From NCBI GenBank assembly GCA_002328185.1, contig DCWQ01000035.1, forward strand, positions 36,503 through 82,166: 45,664 bases of DNA, written 5' to 3'. Position 1 is the stretch's first letter. The number at the start of each line of letters is the position of its first letter. Of the stretch, positions 14,600 to 21,649 are shown one piece after another. Made by a program: the position numbers and the translations under genes. A model generated the notes under the pieces. That model searched no databases, was not told where the DNA came from, and worked only from the letters and a program-made list of their open reading frames with translations. The DNA comes from Dehalococcoidia bacterium UBA2158 (GTDB lineage Bacteria > Chloroflexota > Dehalococcoidia > Lucifugimonadales > UBA3495).

Positions 14600-15682
14600 A
14601 TGAGTAAGCTATTCTCGCCGATTACCATCCGGGGCGAAGAGATCCCCAACCGCGTTTTCGTGGCGCCGATGTGCCAGTATTCCTCTGAAACCGAAGACGG
14701 GCACGCCAGCGCTTGGCACACCGTCCACTACGGCACCCGCGCCGTTGGCGGAGCAGGCCTGGTAATGCTGGAAGCCTCGTCTGTGCGTGCTGACGGTCGC
14801 ATCACACCTTGGGACCTAGGCATCTGGGACGACAGCCACGTTACTTCCATGGGCCCGGTGGTCGAAGCTATCGTTGGCAACGGCGCAACTCCCGCTATCC
14901 AGCTGGCCCACGCCGGCCGTAAGGCCGCCCACGGCAAACCCTGGGAAGGCAGCAAGATGTTAAGTGCCAGCGAGGGCGGATGGGAGACCATCGCGCCAAG
15001 CCCCATCAGCTTCCAAGAAGACTGGAATGTCCCCCGCGAAATGACCCTAGACGACATCGGTCAGCTTGTAGACGACTTCGCCAGCGCCGCCAAACGGTCT
15101 GTGAACGCAGGGATGAAGGTCATCGAACTGCACATGGCCCATGGCTACCTTGGCTGCGAGTTCCTGTCTCCCCTCTCCAATCAAAGGGACGACCAGTACG
15201 GCGGCTCCCTCGAGAACCGGGCCCGCTTCCCACTGGAGATCACCAAGGCAGTACGCAGCGCCATCCCTGACTCCATGCCCCTGTTCGTCCGCGTATCGGC
15301 TACCGAGTACATGGACAACGGGTGGGACGTGGACGAGTGCGTGGAATTCAGCCGCTGGCTCAAGGACGAGGGAGTTGACCTGATCGATTGTTCCTCGGGC
15401 GGCAACTCCGCCACCCAATCGCTGACTCCCTTCCCCGGCTACCAGGTCCAATTCTCGGCCCGCATCCGCAGCGAGGCGGAGGTCACCACCGGCGCCGTCG
15501 GTCTGATCACGGAGGCGGCCCAGGCGGAGAAGATACTGGACGACGGCGACGCCGACGTCATCCTGCTGGCCCGGGAACTGCTCCGGAACCCGTACTGGCC
15601 GATCCACGCTCAGACCGAACTGGACGGCGCGGCCGAGTGGCCAGACCAGTACAAGCGGGTGGCTGAGCTGCGCAATCGCTAA
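14600..15682 (+). CDS. Old yellow enzyme-family NADH:flavin oxidoreductase (YqjM-like)
   Basis: A 360-residue FMN-dependent ene-reductase in the thermophilic-like/YqjM branch, which reduces activated C=C bonds of enones and related electrophiles with NAD(P)H. The branch-specific Cys is C25 in A-P-M-C-Q-Y-S; H104 lies in A-H-A-G-R-K-A, and the substrate-binding pair H178/H181 with Y183 lies in L-H-M-A-H-G-Y-L, followed by E-F-L-S-P-L-S-N-Q-R and Y-G-G-S-L-E-N-R. The C-terminal phosphate-binding segment (L-L-A-R-E-L-L-R-N-P-Y-W) is present. AGGAG four bases before the ATG supports the start. It may be controlled by the leader and terminator just upstream. An 18-bp-stem terminator follows, so the gene seems to be its own transcription unit apart from the VOC genes. 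Confidence 0.93.
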   Translation: MSKLFSPITIRGEEIPNRVFVAPMCQYSSETEDGHASAWHTVHYGTRAVGGAGLVMLEASSVRADGRITPWDLGIWDDSHVTSMGPVVEAIVGNGATPAIQLAHAGRKAAHGKPWEGSKMLSASEGGWETIAPSPISFQEDWNVPREMTLDDIGQLVDDFASAAKRSVNAGMKVIELHMAHGYLGCEFLSPLSNQRDDQYGGSLENRARFPLEITKAVRSAIPDSMPLFVRVSATEYMDNGWDVDECVEFSRWLKDEGVDLIDCSSGGNSATQSLTPFPGYQVQFSARIRSEAEVTTGAVGLITEAAQAEKILDDGDADVILLARELLRNPYWPIHAQTELDGAAEWPDQYKRVAELRNR

Positions 15683-15703
15683 CCGCTCTAGCATTTGAAT
15701 GAA

Positions 15704-15745
15704 GATAGGCCCCGTTCCTCCGAGGAGGAACGGGGCCTATCTTTT
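15704..15745 (+). terminator. Strong intrinsic terminator after the old yellow enzyme gene
   Basis: An 18-bp perfect stem (15704-15721 with 15724-15741) closed by a two-base spacer (so a slightly shorter stem in practice) is followed by TTTT. It sits 21 bases past the stop codon. Confidence 0.9.
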
Positions 15746-15911
15746 GCCTGCCGCCACCTCGCCTTATAGGTATTAAATGACCTTCGGCCCTATTTAACCA
15801 GTCCGTTCGGCTCTGCAACCCTCCGTGGCATTGGCCTTATCTTGTTCCGCGAGACTAGGGGCATCTTTTCGACCGCCCCGAAGGCAACCGCAACTTAAGG
15901 AGATGGGACGA

Positions 15912-16358
15912 ATGGTGAAGCCGACGCAGTTGGGCCATATCAATATTCGAGTCAAGGACCTGGCCCGGTCCGAAGAGTTCTATACCGATGTTCTGGGGCT
16001 GGAGGTAACCCACCGCCGGGAGACGATCCTCTTCCTCAGCACCAACGACCTTTCCCATGAACTGGCCATCAGCCCCCTGGGAGATGGCGCGTCCGGTCCC
16101 GACAATAACCGGGTTGGCACCAACCACAACGCCTGGCTGATGGGGTCGTTCGACGACCTCCGCCAGATGTACCGCCGCCTGAAAGAGAAGAATGTGGAGG
16201 TCCTCCGCATCCGCCAAAACGCCTGTTCCATGGGCATCTATTTCGCTGACCCCGACGGCAATGAGAACGAGGTCTACTACGAGACCCCCGACGCCCGTTA
16301 CCGCGAGGGTGGCTGGCAAGGAGAGTTCCCCGAGAAACTGGAAGAGGTTACGGCCTAA
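15912..16358 (+). CDS. VOC-family metalloprotein (extradiol dioxygenase / glyoxalase fold)
   Basis: A 148-residue protein of two paired beta-alpha-beta-beta-beta modules, the fold of extradiol ring-cleavage dioxygenases and glyoxalases. The opening G-H-I-N-I-R-V-K-D-L-A-R-S-E-E-F-Y gives the first metal ligand H9, H72 (T-N-H-N-A-W-L) the second and E120 (N-E-N-E-V-Y-Y-E) the third, so a complete 2-His-1-Glu site is visible. The terminal D-P-D-G-N-E-N-E is the usual product-side loop. The start is placed at 15912 because AAGGAG lies nine bases before it; the upstream ATG at 15903 directly abuts the AAGGAG. It is first of three VOC genes with 36- and 43-base gaps. Confidence 0.85.
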   Translation: MVKPTQLGHINIRVKDLARSEEFYTDVLGLEVTHRRETILFLSTNDLSHELAISPLGDGASGPDNNRVGTNHNAWLMGSFDDLRQMYRRLKEKNVEVLRIRQNACSMGIYFADPDGNENEVYYETPDARYREGGWQGEFPEKLEEVTA

Positions 16359-16394
16359 GACACCCCAAAATAAATCGATTAACTGAGGTATCGA

Positions 16395-16802
16395 ATGGTT
16401 ACCGCAAAATCGATCCACCATATGACTTTGGTGGTCAACGACGTTGAAAAGACCAGGGATTTCTTCACTCGCATCATGGGACTTCCGGAGATTAAGAAAC
16501 CTGACGAGACCATGTCTATCGTTTGGTTCGGCGTCGAAGCCAACGAGTTGCACTGCATGGTGCGGCCCGATTATGTGGAAGACGGTCGGTCCGAAATGAG
16601 CCTCAATGGCCGCGACCGGGGCTTCGAAGGACGCCACATCGCGCTCACCGTCTCCGACACCCTGGATGAAGTGGCTAACGTGTTCGAGGCCGAGGGCATC
16701 CCTTATCACCGTGGGACCGCCGGACTGCCGCAGATATTCTGCGAGGACCCGTCGGGCAATTTCGTCGAGATAAACACCGGTTGGTTCCAAGCGCCGCTGT
16801 AA
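16395..16802 (+). CDS. VOC-family protein, second of three in a row
   Basis: A 135-residue VOC protein opening H-H-M-T-L-V-V-N-D-V. Metal ligand positions are H9, H81 (G-R-H-I-A-L-T-V) and E125 (G-N-F-V-E-I-N-T-G-W), so the site is complete. The C-terminal segment G-L-P-Q-I-F-C-E-D-P-S-G-N-F-V-E is nearly identical to that of the next gene, so the two are recent duplicates, while the gene at 15912 is more distant. GAGGT five bases before the ATG supports the start. All three probably share one transcript that ends at the terminator at 17300. Ring cleavage, isomerisation or glutathione-type chemistry are all possible for this fold. Confidence 0.85.
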   Translation: MVTAKSIHHMTLVVNDVEKTRDFFTRIMGLPEIKKPDETMSIVWFGVEANELHCMVRPDYVEDGRSEMSLNGRDRGFEGRHIALTVSDTLDEVANVFEAEGIPYHRGTAGLPQIFCEDPSGNFVEINTGWFQAPL

Positions 16803-16845
16803 TTGCTAAGGCCAGCCGCATGAAAGCTATTGGGAGGAGAACTCT

Positions 16846-17256
16846 ATGCTGACGACCACACTCATCCATCACCAATTGGTGGTTGTGAACGATGTAGACC
16901 AAGCCCGCGACTTCTACGGGAGGGTGGTGGGGCTGACCGAGATCAAGCGGCCCAATACTGGCCGCAACGGGATCTGGTTCGCGTCGCTGAGCAATGAACT
17001 GCACATCTCGGTGCGGGACGACCTCACCGGCTTCGGGCCCACTGAGATGCCGCTGAATCCCGGTCTAAGGCCGGGACGATTGGGCCGTCACATCGCCTTC
17101 GCCATGGACGGCGACCTAGATGAGATTGCCGCGCATCTTGAAGCAGAGGGTATTCCATACGAGGTGGGCACAGCCGGCTTACCCCAGATCTTCTGCGAAG
17201 ACCCCGCCGGCAACTTCGTGGAGTTCAACACCGGCTGGGACAAAGAGTTGGTGTAG
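16846..17256 (+). CDS. VOC-family protein, third of three in a row
   Basis: A 136-residue VOC protein closely related to the one at 16395. It opens L-I-H-H-Q-L-V-V-V-N-D-V-D-Q-A-R-D-F-Y and has ligand positions H9, H82 (G-R-H-I-A-F-A-M) and E126 (G-N-F-V-E-F-N-T-G-W). It shares the G-T-A-G-L-P-Q-I-F-C-E-D-P block with its neighbour. GGAGGAG six bases before the ATG is a strong ribosome binding site. The duplication may give two enzymes of related substrate range or a heteromeric pair; VOC proteins commonly dimerise. A strong bidirectional terminator follows. Confidence 0.85.
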   Translation: MLTTTLIHHQLVVVNDVDQARDFYGRVVGLTEIKRPNTGRNGIWFASLSNELHISVRDDLTGFGPTEMPLNPGLRPGRLGRHIAFAMDGDLDEIAAHLEAEGIPYEVGTAGLPQIFCEDPAGNFVEFNTGWDKELV

Positions 17257-17299
17257 ATGAGTTAGCCCCAGGGACAATAGAAAATATCCCATCTCTTGA

Positions 17300-17342
17300 G
17301 GAGAGAGCCCCGGTCCCACCAGTCGGGGCTCTCTCCATTCTT
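17300..17342. terminator. Bidirectional terminator between VOC and ABC-F genes
   Basis: GGAGAGAGCCCCG (17300-17312) pairs perfectly with CGGGGCTCTCTCC (17324-17336) around an 11-base loop, followed by ATTCTT on the plus strand. It lies exactly between the stop codons of two convergent genes, so it can end both transcripts, although the T-run is weak on both sides. Confidence 0.7.
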
Positions 17343-19227
17343 ACGAGTCCGGCTCCGACTTCCATTCTTCTAGGCGTTGCTCCAGCTCGGATTGAGTCCG
17401 GACATGCTCGTCACCCAGCCGGGTCATCTCTTTAAAGTCCTGGTTCATCGTCGCTTGTTGTAACTGGCTTTCGATCTCTTTCAACCGGTCTTCCAGATCG
17501 ACTATGACTTTTTCCATGTCAATCACCGGCGCTGCGGGGTTCCTGCGTTTCGGGCCTTGAGCTTTGGCCGGCTGTGGGCGCAGGGCCGGCTTGACCCGCT
17601 CTTGCACCCGGTTGGCAGCAGCCTCGGTTTCGGCCTTCTGTTGGGCCTCTGACCACTCTTCAAACGTGCCCTCGAATGCCTCTACCTTGCCGTCTGCCAT
17701 AACCAACAAAGACTCAGCCAGCAGCGAGACAAGATGGCGGTCGTGGGACACCAGCAATATGGTGCCTGGATAGCCAAGCAGCACCTGCTCCAGAGCCTCC
17801 CTGCTGGGTATGTCGAAATGGGTGGTGGGCTCGTCCAGCACCAGCAGGTTCGGTTCCGTGATTAACAGCCGGGCCAGTGCCAACCGGCTCTTCTCTCCAC
17901 CGCTGCAAGCGCCCACCTCACGGAACACATCATCGCCCTGGAATAAGAACCGAGCCAGGTAGAATCGGGCTTGCTCGTAGGGCATGTTCTTGATCTCTAG
18001 GAATGAATCTAAGACGGTGTGCACATCCGTCAGGGCGTCCAATCCCTGGCTGTAGTAGCCGACCTTGACGCCTTGGCCCAGAGCAACAAAGCCGTCGATA
18101 GGCGGGACCATCCCCAATACTGTCTTGATGAAGGTCGTCTTGCCGGTGCCGTTGTCGCCGATCACAGCCGTGCGGGAGCCGCGGGGCAGTTTCAGGTCGG
18201 GCACCTTGAGCAGTTCCTTGGGACCGTCCCCATGGGTATAGCCGACCCTTAGGCCCTTGGTGTTCAACACTATCTGTCCAGTGCGGGTGGCGCTTGCCTG
18301 CTTCAGCGAGACCGAACGGTCGATGTCGGGCCGGTCGATGCGTTCCAGACGTCCCAGGCGGGTCTCACGGCCCTTGGCCTCGCGGGACCTCTGGCCGGCG
18401 CGGTACCGGTCGATGAACGCCTGTTCTTTTGCGATGAATTCCTGCTGCGCCTCGTATTCCTTGGCAAGACGCAGGTCGCGCTCGCTCTTCAGCACCCGAT
18501 ACTTGGAGAAGTTACCGGCGAAGGTGTTTATGCGGCCGTGGTCGATCTCCCAGATCTGGGTGGCCATCTCGTCCAGAAAATAACGGTCATGGGAGACCAC
18601 AACCACCGCTGGGGCGAAGTGAGTCAGGTAGCGTTCCAACCAGGTGACGCCCTTGAGGTCTAGGTAGTTGGTCGGCTCATCCAGCACCAGCAGGTCGGGA
18701 TTGCCGAGAAGGGCTTTCGCCAGCGCCGCTCGGGTCCGTTCGCCTCCGCTGGCCGAAGAAGCCGACGAGTCCAGGGTTTCCGATCTCAAGCCAAGGCCGT
18801 CCACCATCCGTTCCACGGCGCGTTCGTAGGTGTAACCGCCCAGGGCTTCGTACTGCTCCAGAAGGGCTGCGTAACGCCGTCCGGCCACTTCCGAGTCTCC
18901 ATCCGGTTGCCGGGATGCGACCTCCATTTCTTTTTCCAACACCCGGACCTGGTCAAACGCCCGCATCACCTCTTCACGAAGGGTACCAGCGATCTCCATC
19001 TGGGGGTGCTGGGGCACATAGCCCACCTGGATGCCGATGGAGCGGGCCACCTTTCCCTCGCTGGCGTCTTGCTGCCCCACCAGGACTCTGAGAAGAGAGG
19101 TTTTGCCGCCGCCGTTGGGGCCGACGATGCCGATGCGGGCTCGTTCATTTATGTCCAGATCAACGCCTGAAAAAATGATGTCGGCGCCGTAATGAACAGC
19201 CAAACCAGAAGTAGAAACCAGAGGCAT
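17341..19227 (-). CDS. ABC-F family ATPase (translation factor / ribosome-associated)
   Basis: A 628-residue soluble protein with two ATPase domains and no membrane segment, the layout of ABC-F proteins that bind the ribosomal E site. The first domain has Walker A G-P-N-G-G-G-K-T-S near 36-44, signature A-S-G-G-E-R-T-R and Walker B L-L-V-L-D-E-P-T-N-Y-L-D; the second has G-D-N-G-T-G-K-T-T, C-S-G-G-E-K-S-R and L-L-V-L-D-E-P-T-T-H-F-D. Between them is the charged linker (Q-R-S-R-E-A-K-G-R-E-T-R-L-G-R-L-E-R-I), and the C-terminus ends in a coiled coil with many Glu and Gln (after about 575), as in Uup and YheS types. A GGGAG lies about 12 bases before the ATG. The gene stands alone, divergent from the Ddn-like gene. 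Confidence 0.92.
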   Translation of the reverse strand: MPLVSTSGLAVHYGADIIFSGVDLDINERARIGIVGPNGGGKTSLLRVLVGQQDASEGKVARSIGIQVGYVPQHPQMEIAGTLREEVMRAFDQVRVLEKEMEVASRQPDGDSEVAGRRYAALLEQYEALGGYTYERAVERMVDGLGLRSETLDSSASSASGGERTRAALAKALLGNPDLLVLDEPTNYLDLKGVTWLERYLTHFAPAVVVVSHDRYFLDEMATQIWEIDHGRINTFAGNFSKYRVLKSERDLRLAKEYEAQQEFIAKEQAFIDRYRAGQRSREAKGRETRLGRLERIDRPDIDRSVSLKQASATRTGQIVLNTKGLRVGYTHGDGPKELLKVPDLKLPRGSRTAVIGDNGTGKTTFIKTVLGMVPPIDGFVALGQGVKVGYYSQGLDALTDVHTVLDSFLEIKNMPYEQARFYLARFLFQGDDVFREVGACSGGEKSRLALARLLITEPNLLVLDEPTTHFDIPSREALEQVLLGYPGTILLVSHDRHLVSLLAESLLVMADGKVEAFEGTFEEWSEAQQKAETEAAANRVQERVKPALRPQPAKAQGPKRRNPAAPVIDMEKVIVDLEDRLKEIESQLQQATMNQDFKEMTRLGDEHVRTQSELEQRLEEWKSEPDS

Positions 19228-19435
19228 AACGCGGGTGGGTCTCCCGGAAGCGAACTATCTCGCAGCCTAAGAACGGATGCAAGTTGTCTATAACTATAAC
19301 CGAAAATAGCCGCCTGCCGCAGGCCGGTCCCGGAGAACTCCGATCGGCATGCTAGACTTCCAAAACCAATGGAGACGAATCGATTCCGCTCACGAGAATC
19401 TGGTCCAGTAATCGTCATAGATCCGGAGATTTCGG

Positions 19436-19879
19436 TTGACGCAGATCAAACAGCCCGGCTTCAGAATGGGCCGCATGCTCAGTAGGGCCCACAAATATCT
19501 CTATGTTCTGCTTAGAGGCCGGTTCGTATCCCACCGGGGCGGCGTCAACTTCCTTCTGCTGACCACCAAAGGCCGTCGCACTGGGCGGATAAAGACGGTG
19601 CCCCTGTTGTATCTGGTGCACAACGGCGACCCATGCGTCATTGCTTCCCGCGGAGGGAGCCCCACGGCACCGGACTGGCTGCTAAATATCCGGAGCGACT
19701 CCAAAGTCAGGGTGCAGATCTGTGGCGTTCGCCGGGAAGGGACCGCCCGCATCGCGTCGGGGGAGGAGAGGGAGGAGTTGTGGCCCAGGTTCATAGAGAA
19801 CTACGCCGGCTACGAGGGCTACCAGGCCCGGACCACCCGGCGGTTTCCCATCGTAATCATCTCCCAGCCGAAGGATTGA
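19436..19879 (+). CDS. Deazaflavin (F420)-dependent nitroreductase-family protein (Ddn-like)
   Basis: A 147-residue split-beta-barrel protein of the deazaflavin-dependent nitroreductase family, which uses reduced F420 to reduce enones, quinones or nitro compounds. The family signature is clear: L-L-L-T-T-K-G-R-R-T-G-R (about 42-53), V-P-L-L-Y, G-G-S-P-T-A-P-D-W (the usual G-x-x-x-x-P-x-W) and N-I-R-S-D-S-K-V-R-V-Q near 86. The TTG at 19436 is taken as start because GGAG at 19425-19428 sits seven bases before it; the ATG at 19466 is an alternative that would remove ten residues. The presence of F420-type enzymes suggests F420 is available, but no F420 biosynthesis gene is in the window. It is followed by a VOC gene 79 bases on. 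Confidence 0.85.
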   Translation: MTQIKQPGFRMGRMLSRAHKYLYVLLRGRFVSHRGGVNFLLLTTKGRRTGRIKTVPLLYLVHNGDPCVIASRGGSPTAPDWLLNIRSDSKVRVQICGVRREGTARIASGEEREELWPRFIENYAGYEGYQARTTRRFPIVIISQPKD

Positions 19880-19958
19880 CCCCTATTTTCTGGTGTTCCT
19901 CCAGGATGTATACTGGTCGCATACTCCAGAAATCAGAAGTTGCAGGCAGGAGGGATCT

Positions 19959-20396
19959 ATGGCTACCGAAACGCAGAGCCAGACTTTGAACCAGGCACTG
20001 GTCAAGATCACCGAGATGGACCACATCGTCTTGCGAAATAGGGACGTTGAGGTATCGCTCAAGTTCTACACCGAGGTCTTGGGCATGAAGGCCGAGCGCG
20101 TCGAGCAATGGCGGGCCGGCGAGATCCGTTTTCCCTCGGCCAGGATCAACGCCGACACCATCATCGACTTCTTTGGCTCCGACCAAGAGCCCATCGCCAA
20201 AGACGGCGTCAAGAACCAGGACCACTTCTGCATGGTCATCGAACCCACGGACATGGAAGAACTGAAGGCTAAATTCGAGGCCATGGGCGTTGAGATCCAG
20301 GCGGGACCAGGCAAACGCTGGGGCTCCCACGGCGACGGGATATCCCTCTACATCTACGACCCGGACGAAAACGTCGTGGAGCTGCGCCACTACTAG
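19959..20396 (+). CDS. VOC-family protein
   Basis: A 145-residue glyoxalase/dioxygenase-fold protein. Ligand positions are the H of M-D-H-I-V-L (near 21), the H of Q-D-H-F-C-M-V-I-E-P (near 86) and the E of N-V-V-E-L-R-H-Y at the C-terminus, so a metal site is present. The paired-module pattern (V-S-L-K-F-Y-T-E-V-L-G-M) is normal. AGGAGG at 19948-19953, five bases before the ATG at 19959, fixes the start; a longer frame from 19893 is not needed. A perfect terminator lies 42 bases downstream. Substrate unknown; it is more divergent from the three VOC genes at 15.9-17.3 kb than those are from each other. Confidence 0.85.
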   Translation: MATETQSQTLNQALVKITEMDHIVLRNRDVEVSLKFYTEVLGMKAERVEQWRAGEIRFPSARINADTIIDFFGSDQEPIAKDGVKNQDHFCMVIEPTDMEELKAKFEAMGVEIQAGPGKRWGSHGDGISLYIYDPDENVVELRHY

Positions 20397-20437
20397 GCTT
20401 CATCTACGTTGGACCGGCGCAAATACGAGCCGAAACG

Positions 20438-20471
20438 AGTGGCCAATCTCATGTTGATTGGCCACTTTTTT
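20438..20471 (+). terminator. Intrinsic terminator after the VOC gene
   Basis: AGTGGCCAATC (20438-20448) pairs with GATTGGCCACT (20456-20466) around a 7-base loop and runs into TTTTTT (20466-20471). It is immediately followed by the next gene, whose ribosome binding site (GGAAGG, 20475-20480) begins four bases after the T-run. Confidence 0.92.
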
Positions 20472-20490
20472 GTTGGAAGGGGTGAGGGCG

Positions 20491-21195
20491 ATGAGCCAGG
20501 ACTGGACCATCCCGGAATACAGCATCCGGGAGAGCAAGCGGGCCAGACAGGTGACTATCAAGGTGTCGTCTTGGACGGGGCTGGAGTTGGTCGTGCCCGT
20601 TGGGTTCAAGCGATCGGAGATTACCAAGATCCTTCAGTCCAAGGCCCGGTGGATCGAAAGAAGCCTCGCCAGAACCCACCCAGCGGAAGAACTGAAACGG
20701 CCGGAGTCCATCCGACTTGGCATGCTGGACGAGATCTGGCACACCGAGTATTCCATTGTTCCGACCGAGCGTGTGAAAGTATCGAAGCAGGCCGGGAATG
20801 TTCTGTTCTTGACCGGCCCGGTGGATGACGCTGTTCTTGTGGCGGAGGGGTTGAACCAGTGGCTCCAGAAGCGGGCAGAAGACGTGTTGGCACCTTGGCT
20901 GGGACGGTTGAGCGAAGAACTTTCGTTGCCCTTCAGCCGGCTGTCGGTGCGGCGGCAGAGGACTAAGTGGGGAAGCTGCTCCGCCGAGAAGTCCATCAGC
21001 CTGAATCGGAACCTGTTATTTCTCTCTGAGCCGATGGCCCGGTACGTGTTGGTCCATGAACTCTGCCACGGCCGGTACCTGGACCATTCCAAGAGGTTTT
21101 GGAGTCTGTTGGAGACCTTTGAGCCCAACGCCCGGCAGACAGCAGCCAAGGTCAGGGTGGAAGCTGATTCGGTGCCCCGGTGGGCCCAAGTCTAG
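20491..21195 (+). CDS. YgjP-like metallopeptidase-fold protein (DUF45, M48-like)
   Basis: A 234-residue soluble protein of the YgjP/DUF45 family, a zinc-peptidase-fold group. The metal motif H-E-L-C-H (H-E-x-x-H) is followed by the family's Y-L-D-H-S-K-R-F-W, and the signature R-R-Q-R-T-K-W-G-S-C-S (about 162-172) precedes it. The N-terminal half has the beta-rich R-R-A-R-Q-V-T-I-K-V-S type strand typical of these proteins. The start is set at the ATG at 20491, with GGAAGG ten bases upstream; a GTG at 20482 is possible. The frame continues upstream into the terminator, which cannot be coding. It is a single gene after a strong terminator, so it must have its own promoter or depend on readthrough. 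Confidence 0.82.
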   Translation: MSQDWTIPEYSIRESKRARQVTIKVSSWTGLELVVPVGFKRSEITKILQSKARWIERSLARTHPAEELKRPESIRLGMLDEIWHTEYSIVPTERVKVSKQAGNVLFLTGPVDDAVLVAEGLNQWLQKRAEDVLAPWLGRLSEELSLPFSRLSVRRQRTKWGSCSAEKSISLNRNLLFLSEPMARYVLVHELCHGRYLDHSKRFWSLLETFEPNARQTAAKVRVEADSVPRWAQV

Positions 21196-21649
21196 AACCG
21201 AAGCTAGTCGGCGGAAGGGCCGGAATGACAAGATGGCGTAGCAGGAGCGTAGGCGAGGGTTTTTAACCCGCTGTGCTCAGGGGATTAAACGCCCAACGAA
21301 GAAACTGAACTGGTCTTTCGCCATACCGTGGCTATGTCATTCGAAGATTGGTCTAACTACAACCAGGCGGGTTGGAAACCCGCGCCTACGGGCAAACGTA
21401 ACCGTGGTATCAAAATGTCTCGGGCCCGGCCTCCGCAACAATCACTGATGAAGCGGCAACACGTAGGGGCAGGCTCGAAACCTGCCCTGCTCGGGAAACG
21501 GAAATGAGCTAGTGGAAACCCCTGCAGACCCACACAAAACCCTGGTTTGCGAATTTGGAAATCAATCAGGAGAGGCTGGGCGGGTTGGTAACGCGCCCCT
21601 AGGATCGGACACATACCACTATAGTGGGCCGAATCGGCAATCTACCCGT
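21196..21649. repeat. Repeat-dense spacer with four family D palindromes
   Basis: This 454-base gap has no gene. It holds four copies of a GTAGGGGCGGGTT-type palindrome: 21249-21271 (GTAGGCGAGGGTTTTTAACC core), 21366-21389 (GGCGGGTTGGAAACCCGCGC), 21463-21490 (GTAGGGGCAGGCTCGAAACC) and 21575-21602 (GGGCGGGTTGGTAACGCGCC core). Two more copies lie at 34726-34754 and 34825-34849. The unit is a G-rich arm, a short TC/GG loop and a C-rich arm, so each can form a hairpin. It separates the YgjP-like gene from the convergent MFS gene. Confidence 0.75.

Noticed and set aside
21249..21602. Possible CRISPR array from repeated palindromic units.
   Set aside because: The units differ in sequence and orientation and the spacing is irregular, so they are dispersed palindromes, not direct repeats with uniform spacers.
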